Numbered from the stretch's first letter, positions 1-5,765 are shown. The stretch is DNA of 5,953 nucleotides from an uncultured Bacilli bacterium (GCA_947623755.1 CANQHB010000060.1:1-5953); one strand, 5' to 3'. Numbers and translations are program-made. The notes: a model not told the origin generated them from the sequence alone.

Positions 1-438
1 AATCCTCCTAAAAACTATTTTAAAATCTATATTTTAGCAAGCCTCACTATTATTTTTGCTCTAATCTGTATTAATGGTGTTTTTGGTGCATACCTAACTA
101 GTATTTTTCGTTTTCCGGAATACATGGTTTTAAAACAATTAAAAATATTCCGCTTTATTGAAAAAGTTGAAAATATCTTTTCTGTTATTTGGATTATTGA
201 TTTATATATTACCTCCACTATGGCTATTTATTCCTTAAAAGAAAGTTTACCAGCCAAACATAATAAACTAAGTATGACTTTAATTCTTATTGCGACTATG
301 CTTATAATTGATAACTTTTTTGGTTTTAACTACACTAATGAATTAGCTTCTTATTATATCTTACCTTTCATATCTTTAATCTTATCTATTATTATTATGA
401 TTCCTTTTATGTACTTAATAAAACGTCACTCTAAGTAA
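1..438 (+). CDS. GerAB-type spore germination permease, C-terminal part (5' end outside the window)
   Basis: The frame is open from base 1, so the gene starts upstream of the window; the ATG at 124 is internal. The visible 145 residues are hydrophobic, with about four membrane segments (near residues 8-28, 60-78, 90-109 and 118-138) and a basic end (KRHSK). FPEY at 38-41, followed by an F-I-E-x-V-E-N stretch (52-58) and W-I-I-D-L-Y-I (64-70), resembles the C-terminal half of the GerAB/spore permease family, part of the amino acid/polyamine transporter superfamily. By family knowledge GerAB is the inner-membrane germinant-sensing subunit of Ger receptors, acting with GerAA and GerAC. No gerAC follows on this strand, because the gene runs into the convergent phosphodiesterase gene and overlaps it by 13 bp. 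Other members of the transporter superfamily remain possible. The stop is TAA at 436-438. Confidence 0.75.
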   Translation, partial: NPPKNYFKIYILASLTIIFALICINGVFGAYLTSIFRFPEYMVLKQLKIFRFIEKVENIFSVIWIIDLYITSTMAIYSLKESLPAKHNKLSMTLILIATMLIIDNFFGFNYTNELASYYILPFISLILSIIIMIPFMYLIKRHSK

Positions 439-1019
439 TTATCAATTATATAATAAACTCCCTCATAAATATATTTATCTTGTTTATTTAAAGCATACAA
501 AAATACTTCAATATTTAATTTCTTAAATTCTTCAATCATATGGGTACTTGCTATATCATAAATTATTCCTATAAAATCATAATTATAAGTAGCGCTACTA
601 TTAAAAACATAATTTAAAACCCCTACTTTAAAATTATGATTTTTAAATTGCCTTATAACACTATTAAAAAAACTCATTACATATATCTTTCTATTCTTAT
701 ACTTATTAAGTAATTTAGTTAGTTTATTAATATCCATTTTTAAATCTTTTATTTCAATTAATATTATTTTTTTATTATCTAGTTTTAACACTTCTTCTAA
801 CTTAACTACTCCTTTATTTTTAAGTTCTTTATAAGTATACTTTCCAATAAATTTTCCTTCAATTAACGGATTATGATGAACGACAAATTCTTTATCTAAA
901 GACGTATAAATATCTAATTCAAACCCCGCATACTTATCATCATTAATTGCCCCTAAAAAGGCCGGAATGGTATTTTCTTTTATATTCTCTTTTACTAAAC
1001 CCCTATGTGCAATAAACAT
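426..1019 (-). CDS. Compact glycerophosphodiester phosphodiesterase (GDPD family)
   Basis: This is predicted to hydrolyse glycerophosphodiesters (deacylated phospholipids) to sn-glycerol 3-phosphate and an alcohol. The TIM-barrel GDPD signature is intact: H5-R6-G7 at the N terminus, E15-N16-T17, E34-x-D36 (metal ligands), H49 in V-V-H-H-N-P (second catalytic His, followed by N50 where Asp is usual), and E89-I-K91. The usual W-T-V-N near the end reads Y-A-L-N (175-178). At 197 residues it is shorter than the roughly 240 typical of the family. There is no signal peptide or membrane segment, so it should be cytosolic. ATG at 1019 is preceded by GGTGAT (1023-1028), which can pair with the AUCACC part of the 16S tail, and the HRG motif begins only four residues later, so the start is firm. 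The stop (TGA) lies inside the convergent gerAB-like gene. Family call is secure; the substrate is not known. Confidence 0.9.
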   Translation of the reverse strand: MFIAHRGLVKENIKENTIPAFLGAINDDKYAGFELDIYTSLDKEFVVHHNPLIEGKFIGKYTYKELKNKGVVKLEEVLKLDNKKIILIEIKDLKMDINKLTKLLNKYKNRKIYVMSFFNSVIRQFKNHNFKVGVLNYVFNSSATYNYDFIGIIYDIASTHMIEEFKKLNIEVFLYALNKQDKYIYEGVYYIIDNYLE

Positions 1020-1033
1020 TTTATCACCATTAA

Positions 1034-1039
1034 ATTATA
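1034..1039 (-). promoter_or_regulatory. Weak candidate -10 box for the GDPD gene
   Basis: TATAAT on the minus strand lies 14 nt before the ATG. A start about 7 nt downstream (near 1027) would fall within the GGTGAT ribosome binding site (1023-1028), and no -35 box is seen, so this may not be used; read-through of the rhodanese terminator is the alternative. Confidence 0.25.
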
Positions 1040-1051
1040 TGTCTAAACTTT

Positions 1052-1076
1052 AAAAAAACTTCTATAATAGAAGTTT
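1052..1076 (-). terminator. Intrinsic terminator of the rhodanese gene
   Basis: A perfect 9-bp stem, AAACTTCTA (1076-1068) with TAGAAGTTT (1064-1056), has a 3-nt loop and is followed by four more Ts on the minus strand. The stem is AT-rich but flawless, and starts at the second base of the TAA stop (1075-1077). Confidence 0.65.
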
Positions 1077-1332
1077 ATTCATAACTCATTTGGGTCACAT
1101 CATAACCATAAAATTCTAAAATAGCCACAGCCTTTCTAGATTTAGTTCCTTTATTACATACAATAAAATAAGCACTATCTTTATTTAAATATTTTTTATA
1201 ATTTAAAAGTAATGTTTCATAAGGTATATTAATGCTATCGGGATGATGATATTCTTTGTAATCTATAGGATTTTGTATATCAATTAGTACCCCCATACTT
1301 TTTGAGTAATTTTTTATATCTAATCTTTTCAT
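1075..1332 (-). CDS. Small single-domain rhodanese-like protein
   Basis: This is a rhodanese-fold protein, likely a cytosolic sulfur carrier or sulfurtransferase using a cysteine persulfide. D18 in L-I-D-I-Q corresponds to the usual D-V-R, and H-H-P-D-S-I-N-I-P (29-37) to G-H-I-P-G-A-I-N-I-P. The active-site loop is C59-N-K-G-T-K-S65 followed by R66, against the common C-x-x-G-x-R-S, so Cys is kept and the loop Arg is Lys. At 85 residues it is shorter than the usual single domain of about 100. ATG at 1332 is the first possible start, because two in-frame TAA codons lie just upstream. No Shine-Dalgarno sequence is visible; instead a TATAAT sits 5 nt before the ATG, suggesting a leaderless mRNA. 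Its stop codon overlaps a terminator hairpin. It could be a sulfur relay partner or a phosphatase-like binder; no neighbour indicates a sulfur pathway. Confidence 0.85.
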   Translation of the reverse strand: MKRLDIKNYSKSMGVLIDIQNPIDYKEYHHPDSINIPYETLLLNYKKYLNKDSAYFIVCNKGTKSRKAVAILEFYGYDVTQMSYE

Positions 1333-1337
1333 ACTTT

Positions 1338-1343
1338 ATTATA
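1338..1343 (-). promoter_or_regulatory. Candidate -10 box of the rhodanese gene (leaderless arrangement)
   Basis: A perfect TATAAT on the minus strand ends 5 nt before the ATG at 1332, so transcription would start at or next to the start codon. No convincing -35 box is seen; its expected place (about 1361-1366) falls inside the preceding terminator hairpin. Confidence 0.4.
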
Positions 1344-1352
1344 TTAACTAAT

Positions 1353-1379
1353 AAAAAAAGAGCTTATCATAAAAGCCCT
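1353..1379 (-). terminator. Intrinsic terminator of the phosphoesterase-like gene
   Basis: On the minus strand AGGGCTT (1379-1373) pairs with AAGCTCT (1365-1359), with one G-T wobble valid only on this strand, around a 7-nt loop, followed by six Ts. The stem begins within the TAG stop (1378-1380). Confidence 0.75.
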
Positions 1380-2190
1380 ATTTTGTTTTTATTCTAGTTA
1401 ATTCTTCTTCTGGTGTATAATTAATGACTGAAGAGGTTCTATAAAATAAAGGATTTACATATTTTAATAAGCCCTCAGTATCGCCAAAAGTAGTAATTCT
1501 AGGATTAATTAATAACTTATTTTCCTTATCTAATCGTCTTTCTTTATCATCTAACAATCTACCTAATACTTTTAATTGCCGATAACTAATATTATTATCA
1601 CCACTTATGCTTAAAGTCATATTATCTAAATAGCCTAACTTACTTAATTCTAAAATAGTTTTAATATCATGACATATTAAAGTGTTTGTCATATCTTGTG
1701 GTAATTTTCTTAAAAATTCCAGCTTATTAAGTGTCTCTTCATGAATATTTGTATCATTTATAATACTTAAAGTATAGCCCTCTTTTATTTTATAAGTTTT
1801 TCTATCAATTACTTTAATTCCGGAAAAAGCAGCAATTTTATATAGGAATTTCTCATAAAAAGCTTGTTTATCTTCTATAGCTTGCTTATTTTTATCATAA
1901 TATGTATAATCATGTTCTCCTAAAGCTACATACGTAGGCGCTACATTCCCTAAATCGCGCATAAAATTTAATAGATAATCTAACGCTTTTCTATCAAAAT
2001 TTAATGGAAAAGTTGAATCTAAAATATTGCCCACTAAAAATATTGCGTCATATTCTTGTGCATTAATTTCCATAATAATATCCATTAATTTCTCACTATC
2101 ATTTAAACTATAATAACGTAAATCTGATATTACTAAGGCTTTCATTCCTTCTTTTTGTTTACTTGGTATATCATATGTAAATAATTTCAT
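1378..2190 (-). CDS. Metallophosphoesterase-fold protein with degenerate active site
   Basis: The overall pattern is that of a calcineurin-like phosphoesterase of the YkuE/YaeI kind: A-L-V-I-S-D (18-23), I-F-L-V-G-N (50-55), A-P-T-Y-V-A-L-G-E-H-D (84-94), T-L-I-C-H-D (170-175) and S-I-S-G-D (194-198) fall in order and spacing. However, the catalytic motifs are changed. D-x-H is D23-L-R25, G-D-x-x-D is G54-N-I-L-D58, G-N-H-D is G91-E-H-D94, and G-H-x-H is G197-D-N-N200; only D23, H93 and H174 of the usual set remain. The protein is probably catalytically dead or strongly altered, perhaps a binding or regulatory protein. The reading frame is intact (270 residues), with no membrane segment or signal peptide. 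ATG at 2190 follows AAGGGGG (2198-2204) at 7 nt spacing. A perfect consensus promoter lies upstream, and a terminator overlaps its TAG stop. Fold assignment is fairly sure; the function is unknown. Confidence 0.8.
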   Translation of the reverse strand: MKLFTYDIPSKQKEGMKALVISDLRYYSLNDSEKLMDIIMEINAQEYDAIFLVGNILDSTFPLNFDRKALDYLLNFMRDLGNVAPTYVALGEHDYTYYDKNKQAIEDKQAFYEKFLYKIAAFSGIKVIDRKTYKIKEGYTLSIINDTNIHEETLNKLEFLRKLPQDMTNTLICHDIKTILELSKLGYLDNMTLSISGDNNISYRQLKVLGRLLDDKERRLDKENKLLINPRITTFGDTEGLLKYVNPLFYRTSSVINYTPEEELTRIKTK

Positions 2191-2214
2191 TTTTTATCCC
2201 CCTTAAAAAAGCAT

Positions 2215-2227
2215 TGCTATTATAGCA
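2215..2227. repeat. 13-bp palindrome over the -10 box, possible operator
   Basis: TGCTAT-T-ATAGCA is a perfect inverted repeat around one central base, covering the whole extended -10 element of the phosphoesterase-like gene. It may be chance, since TATAAT is partly self-complementary, or a repressor site. Confidence 0.3.
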
Positions 2228-2247
2228 TAAACCATCTCAAATGTCAA
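2219..2247 (-). promoter_or_regulatory. Perfect consensus promoter of the phosphoesterase-like gene
   Basis: The minus strand has TTGACA (2247-2242), exactly 17 nt, then TATAAT (2224-2219) preceded by TGC, so both boxes and the -10 extension match the SigA consensus. The -35 box takes its first two Ts from the end of the preceding terminator's T-tract. The predicted start is near 2212, giving a leader of about 22 nt with AAGGGGG. Confidence 0.9.
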
Positions 2248-2267
2248 AAAAAGAGCCCTAAGACTCT
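2246..2267 (-). terminator. Intrinsic terminator of the VirD4/TraG-like gene
   Basis: On the minus strand AGAGTC (2267-2262) pairs with GGCTCT (2257-2252) around a 4-nt loop, with one T-G wobble valid only on this strand, then six Ts. The stem begins within the TAG stop codon (2266-2268). Confidence 0.75.
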
Positions 2268-4545
2268 ATTCATTAAAGAAATCATCAAAAAATTCATCAT
2301 CTGTTATAACATTTTCATTAACTATAATACTATCGGCGTCTACATTAATTTTAGGCTTGTTATTTTCTTCATCTAAATGTTCTTCCATTTTTTGAGGTTC
2401 CATTACTGGTGTTGGTGCTTGTTGTTCTTCCCCCACTTTTGGTTCTGGTTGCCTATTTTGTTCTATATTTTGTGGTCTTACAGTTTCCGGTATTTTTTCC
2501 TCTTCTTTTTTATTTTCTAATTCTGTCTTATTATCTGGCGCCTCTATCTTCGGCTCTATTTTTTCTTGTTGTTTTGCCATTTCCATCTTTTGTTTTTCTT
2601 CTTCTTCATCAAGTTCTTTTAGTCTCCGGTCAATATCTTTCATCATGGCATCAATTTCGGCATCCGTTAAAGTCCCCATCGGTTTATTAAACAAATCTCC
2701 ATTACTAAATGGATTAGCCATCACTTTATTATCATTTACTGGCCCCATATTTGGCATAAATGGATTCCCAAAATTACTAGCAAATGGTGATGGTGTTACT
2801 TCTTTATTTTCTAAATTACTCATCATTTGTTTTCTTTTTTCTTCAGTGACAAACTTTTTAATATCAAAAAGTTCAATTTTTCTAATTTCTCTTTCCGGAT
2901 AACTCATTTCTTCTCTAGTTATTCCCCAATCCATTTTAAAATCTGGTTCTAATTTTGTTTTAAATGGATTTTTTCTTAATCTAATAATAATTGCTTCAAA
3001 TAATTTAAGTTTTTGTAAATCGGAAACTGTAACCAATGGTGTAGAGGCGGTTTTATCTTTTTCTTTCGATTTAACTTCCCCACACATTTTGGATATTTCT
3101 TCTAACGCGGCTAATTCCGTCGAAATTAAATATACTAAATTACCACAGTTACCTTTAATAATTTCGGCGACTTCTTTACCATAAACGTCATTTAATTGAG
3201 CAAAGTTTTGAATAATAAAGGTAAATCTAATATCTCTTGACCGGGCCGCACTAACCATTGAATCTACGTCTTTTAAAGGTGGCATATTGGCAAACTCATC
3301 CAAGATAAAATTCGTTCTATAAGGTAATTTTCCCCCATTTTCTTGGGCTATATCTATTAAAGTTTCATAACATTGCTTAATAAAGATTGTCATTAATGAA
3401 TGATATGTTTTTTTCTCATCATGAATAATCATAAATACTGCGGTCTTCTCGCGGCCAATATCTTCCATCTTAAAATCGCTATACGCAAGCATTTCACTTA
3501 AAGATTCCCGCGAAGAAAATAATCTTATTTTTTGTCTAAAAGTTGACAATATTCCCCCCTTAGTTTCATTTGGGGCATTAATAGTATTAGAAGCGAATAT
3601 ATATGGACTAGACTCTTGTCCTTTTAAATTAAAATATTCTTTAATATACGTACTTGTCGCATATCTTTCCTCTCCAATACTACTCATATAATTAATACTA
3701 TTTAAATTAACCTCTTTTTCTTCGGCGTCATAAAATAATCCTAAAGCTAACCCGGAAAAATAATCCGCGGCACTTTTCTCCCAGAAGTCACTATCATTAC
3801 TTTTCTTTGTTTGGTCATATAAAATATTTAAGGCCACATCGTCCAATAATTCTGTTGCTTTATCCGTATTTCCTTCCTTAAAATAATGATAAGGCAAAGT
3901 AAGAGGGTTCCATGCATTACCATTTTTTGGTTCTCTAAAATTTAAAACAATAATTTTATATCCTCTATCTTTTAACCCTTTAGCGGCATATTTATAAATT
4001 TCCCCTTTCGGGTCCGTAATAATCATCGATTCCCCTTTTTTAGCTAAAATATTAACCATTGGTTTTACGACTGTTTGCGTTTTACCTGAACCAGTAGAAC
4101 CAATAACTAAATTATGATATTCTCCATTATCAACCCAAACTTCTTTTCCATTATTAATTAAAGGAATCCCGGCGGCCGTTAAAGTATCAGCCTTTGGGTC
4201 AATCTTTACCATACCGGTATCGGTTTTAATTTCTTTTTCTGTACTCCATCTTGCATAGCCACTTTCCGTTTTTTCCCCTAATTTTATACCAAAACCTTTA
4301 CCTTTTTCTTTATTAAATACATAAGAAGAAACACTAGAAAATATTATTACTAAAGACACAAAGAACATAAATAAAGTTATAAAAATATAATCACCTGTAA
4401 AAGCTTTAAAAGGAAGTAACCCATAAAACTCTCCTTCATTTATAAAAGATGAAAAATTAAGTACTGCAATTGCACATAAATATAACAATAAAACACAATA
4501 TAAACAAAAAATTAAAAAGTCCTTAGGTGATATCTTAAATTTCAT
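2266..4545 (-). CDS. VirD4/TraG-family type IV coupling ATPase (conjugative DNA transfer protein)
   Basis: By family knowledge such proteins are hexameric inner-membrane ATPases that recruit relaxase-DNA or protein substrates to a type IV secretion channel. Two membrane segments (about 10-30 and 53-76) are followed by A-R-W-S-T-x-K-E-I (98-106), Walker A G149-S-T-G-S-G-K155-T156, the family hallmark I-T-D-P-K-G-E (176-182), Walker B F-I-L-D416-E417-F, and F-I-I-Q446-N. The core ends near residue 560. After it come a linker with SPF/NPF triplets (586-588, 594-596, 611-613), a charged probable coiled coil (626-664), an E/P/K/Q-rich low-complexity stretch, and an acidic-aromatic end with F-F-D-D-F-F (752-757). 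ATG at 4545 follows a strong GGAGGA (4553-4558) at 7 nt. Own promoter and terminator. No relaxase, VirB4 or VirB6 gene is in view, so it is an orphan here: the edge or remnant of an integrated element, or a co-opted translocase. Confidence 0.93.
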   Translation of the reverse strand: MKFKISPKDFLIFCLYCVLLLYLCAIAVLNFSSFINEGEFYGLLPFKAFTGDYIFITLFMFFVSLVIIFSSVSSYVFNKEKGKGFGIKLGEKTESGYARWSTEKEIKTDTGMVKIDPKADTLTAAGIPLINNGKEVWVDNGEYHNLVIGSTGSGKTQTVVKPMVNILAKKGESMIITDPKGEIYKYAAKGLKDRGYKIIVLNFREPKNGNAWNPLTLPYHYFKEGNTDKATELLDDVALNILYDQTKKSNDSDFWEKSAADYFSGLALGLFYDAEEKEVNLNSINYMSSIGEERYATSTYIKEYFNLKGQESSPYIFASNTINAPNETKGGILSTFRQKIRLFSSRESLSEMLAYSDFKMEDIGREKTAVFMIIHDEKKTYHSLMTIFIKQCYETLIDIAQENGGKLPYRTNFILDEFANMPPLKDVDSMVSAARSRDIRFTFIIQNFAQLNDVYGKEVAEIIKGNCGNLVYLISTELAALEEISKMCGEVKSKEKDKTASTPLVTVSDLQKLKLFEAIIIRLRKNPFKTKLEPDFKMDWGITREEMSYPEREIRKIELFDIKKFVTEEKRKQMMSNLENKEVTPSPFASNFGNPFMPNMGPVNDNKVMANPFSNGDLFNKPMGTLTDAEIDAMMKDIDRRLKELDEEEEKQKMEMAKQQEKIEPKIEAPDNKTELENKKEEEKIPETVRPQNIEQNRQPEPKVGEEQQAPTPVMEPQKMEEHLDEENNKPKINVDADSIIVNENVITDDEFFDDFFNE

Positions 4546-4575
4546 AATTAAGTCCTCCGTTCTTTAACTACATGT

Positions 4576-4603
4576 ATTATACTACAAAAAAAATAAAAGT
4601 AAA
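4576..4603 (-). promoter_or_regulatory. Probable promoter of the VirD4/TraG-like gene
   Basis: The minus strand carries TATAAT (4581-4576) with TTTACT (4603-4598; four of six matches to TTGACA) 16 nt upstream. The -35 element lies in the second arm and tail of the hairpin that ends the previous gene. The predicted start is near 4569, giving a leader of about 24 nt with a strong GGAGGA. Confidence 0.55.
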
Positions 4604-4615
4604 AGTTATTTTTAC
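4586..4615 (-). terminator. Weak candidate terminator after the 151-residue membrane protein
   Basis: On the minus strand GTAAAA (4615-4610) pairs with TTTTAC (4604-4599) around a 5-nt loop, followed by TTTTATTTTTTTT. The stem has one G-C pair only, so strength is doubtful. The TAA stop (4612-4614) lies inside the first arm. Confidence 0.4.
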
Positions 4616-5067
4616 ACTAATTTATAAGGCATAAACAAATCATAAAATAAATTATTATTTTTATAAAATTCTTCTAAATCATAAGTATTCGTATATTGAT
4701 TTAAAAATGTATTTAATTTTTCATTTCTTTCGTATTTATTATAATCTAAATTAGAAGCAATAGTATAATAATAAGCCGTATATAAATTAAACTCAGGTAA
4801 ATCATAAGTTTCTTTTAAATTAGCCAAGCTTTCTTTATATTCTTTAAGTATTGTTTTTTTACTTTCCTCTGGATTAACTAATATTTCTTTCCCATTATTT
4901 AAACAAACTTCTTGATTTATTTTATCAATACATTCCAACCCTACAAATTTATAATTAAAAAACATATAAATATTTACTATCATAAATACGGCCGAAATAA
5001 TAGCTAAAATCAATAACACTAAAATAATCCTATGTCCATCTAAAAAATTATTTACTTTCTTTATCAT
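4612..5067 (-). CDS. Unrecognised single-pass membrane protein, translationally coupled to uppS
   Basis: I do not recognise this 151-residue protein. A short basic N terminus (M-I-K-K, then D-G-H-R at 10-13) precedes one strong hydrophobic segment (about 14-38), so the N terminus should be inside and the rest outside the cell. The outer part has two cysteines (C46 and C55) that could form a disulfide-bonded loop. A charged, probably helical stretch (65-90) follows, then a Tyr/Asn-rich C-terminal part (95-151). There is no lipobox or signal-peptidase-like site of note. ATG at 5067 lies inside uppS (20-bp overlap), with GGCGG at 5073-5077 as a possible ribosome binding site, so translation is probably coupled to uppS. 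In many Bacillota the next gene after uppS is cdsA; this is not a CdsA. A role near the cell envelope is inferred only from the membrane topology and the coupling. A weak hairpin overlaps its TAA stop. Confidence 0.8.
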   Translation of the reverse strand: MIKKVNNFLDGHRIILVLLILAIISAVFMIVNIYMFFNYKFVGLECIDKINQEVCLNNGKEILVNPEESKKTILKEYKESLANLKETYDLPEFNLYTAYYYTIASNLDYNKYERNEKLNTFLNQYTNTYDLEEFYKNNNLFYDLFMPYKLV

Positions 5068-5758
5068 TTATACCGCCAAATCTTCTATCCCTATTTTCAT
5101 ACATAAATAATGCCTTATTAAACTCCGATTTCCCAAAATCTGGAAAATATGTATTGGTAAAATAAAATTCACTATAACTTAATTGATATAACATAAAATT
5201 ACTAACTCGTAATTCTCCACCTGTTCTAATCAGTAAATCTATTGGTGGTAAATCATGATATAAGTATTTATAAAAGTCTTCTCTTTTAAAATTAGTTACA
5301 TTCAAGCCCTCTTTAATATCTGTTGCTAACTTAATCGCCGCGTCCACTATTTCTTCTTGTCCGCCATAATTAAAGCAAATATTTAAAATACCTTCTTTAT
5401 TATCTTTAGTCTTCTCCTGAATATTATTGATAGCCTCTATAACATCCCTTCGTAAGTTTTCTTTTCTTCCGGAAATAACGACTTTTATCCCTCTTTTATT
5501 AATTTTTTCAAACTTTGTATTAAAATATTTCACAATTAAATTCATTAAGTAATCTACTTCCTGCTTATCTCTTTTAAAATTATCCGTTGAAAAAGCATAA
5601 ACACTAAGTACTTTTACTCCCATATCCATTGCATGAATAGCTAGTTTCTCTAAAGTTTTACTTCCTTCTAAATGTCCTTCACTTCTAACCATTCCTCGCT
5701 CTTTAGCCCACCGGCCATTTCCGTCCATAATTATTGCAACATGATTTGGTACTTTCAA
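5048..5758 (-). CDS. uppS: Isoprenyl transferase, undecaprenyl diphosphate synthase
   Basis: A cis-prenyltransferase that adds isopentenyl units to farnesyl diphosphate to make undecaprenyl diphosphate, the lipid carrier for peptidoglycan and other wall polymers; it acts at the inner face of the membrane. H6-V-A-I-I-M-D12-G-N-G-R-W-A is the family signature with catalytic D12. Then come G28-H-L-E-G, A-F-S-T-D-N-F-K-R (55-63), N130-Y-G-G, D174-L-L-I-R178-T-G-G-E, R184-V-S-N and E197, and R-R-F-G-G (225-229). Length (236) is normal. W is replaced by F61 in the F-S-x-E-N-W motif and by Y204 in the usual W-P-D-F; both are conservative. The start is TTG at 5758, supported by GGTGG 7 nt upstream and because the next ATG (residue 11) would remove the start of the signature. 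An extended -10 promoter lies just upstream, making this the first gene of its unit. Confidence 0.96.
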   Translation of the reverse strand: MKVPNHVAIIMDGNGRWAKERGMVRSEGHLEGSKTLEKLAIHAMDMGVKVLSVYAFSTDNFKRDKQEVDYLMNLIVKYFNTKFEKINKRGIKVVISGRKENLRRDVIEAINNIQEKTKDNKEGILNICFNYGGQEEIVDAAIKLATDIKEGLNVTNFKREDFYKYLYHDLPPIDLLIRTGGELRVSNFMLYQLSYSEFYFTNTYFPDFGKSEFNKALFMYENRDRRFGGINDKESK

Positions 5759-5765
5759 AACACTT

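Noticed and set aside
27..218. Open frame on the minus strand opposite the gerAB-like gene
   Set aside because: The plus-strand frame is open from base 1 and has family motifs; the opposite frame has none and lies wholly within it.
124..438. A complete 104-residue small membrane protein starting at ATG 124
   Set aside because: The same frame continues without a stop to base 1, and the F-P-E-Y motif of the GerAB-like family lies just before this ATG, so it is an internal Met of a longer gene.
465..478. 14-bp AT palindrome ATAAATATATTTAT as a terminator for the gerAB-like gene
   Set aside because: It has no G-C pairs, no T-tract, and lies in the GDPD coding sequence; an all-AT palindrome is expected by chance in such DNA.
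426..1019. Mycoplasma-type code with TGA read as Trp, extending the GDPD protein
   Set aside because: Trp codons in the secure genes (for example in the uppS G-R-W-A motif) are TGG and no secure gene needs a TGA to be read through; the extension would only run into the opposite gene.
2409..2902. Open frames on the plus strand opposite the tail of the coupling ATPase
   Set aside because: They mirror the low-complexity E/K/P-rich coding of the minus-strand gene, giving runs of Leu, Phe, Val and Ser, and have no ribosome binding site or recognisable motif.
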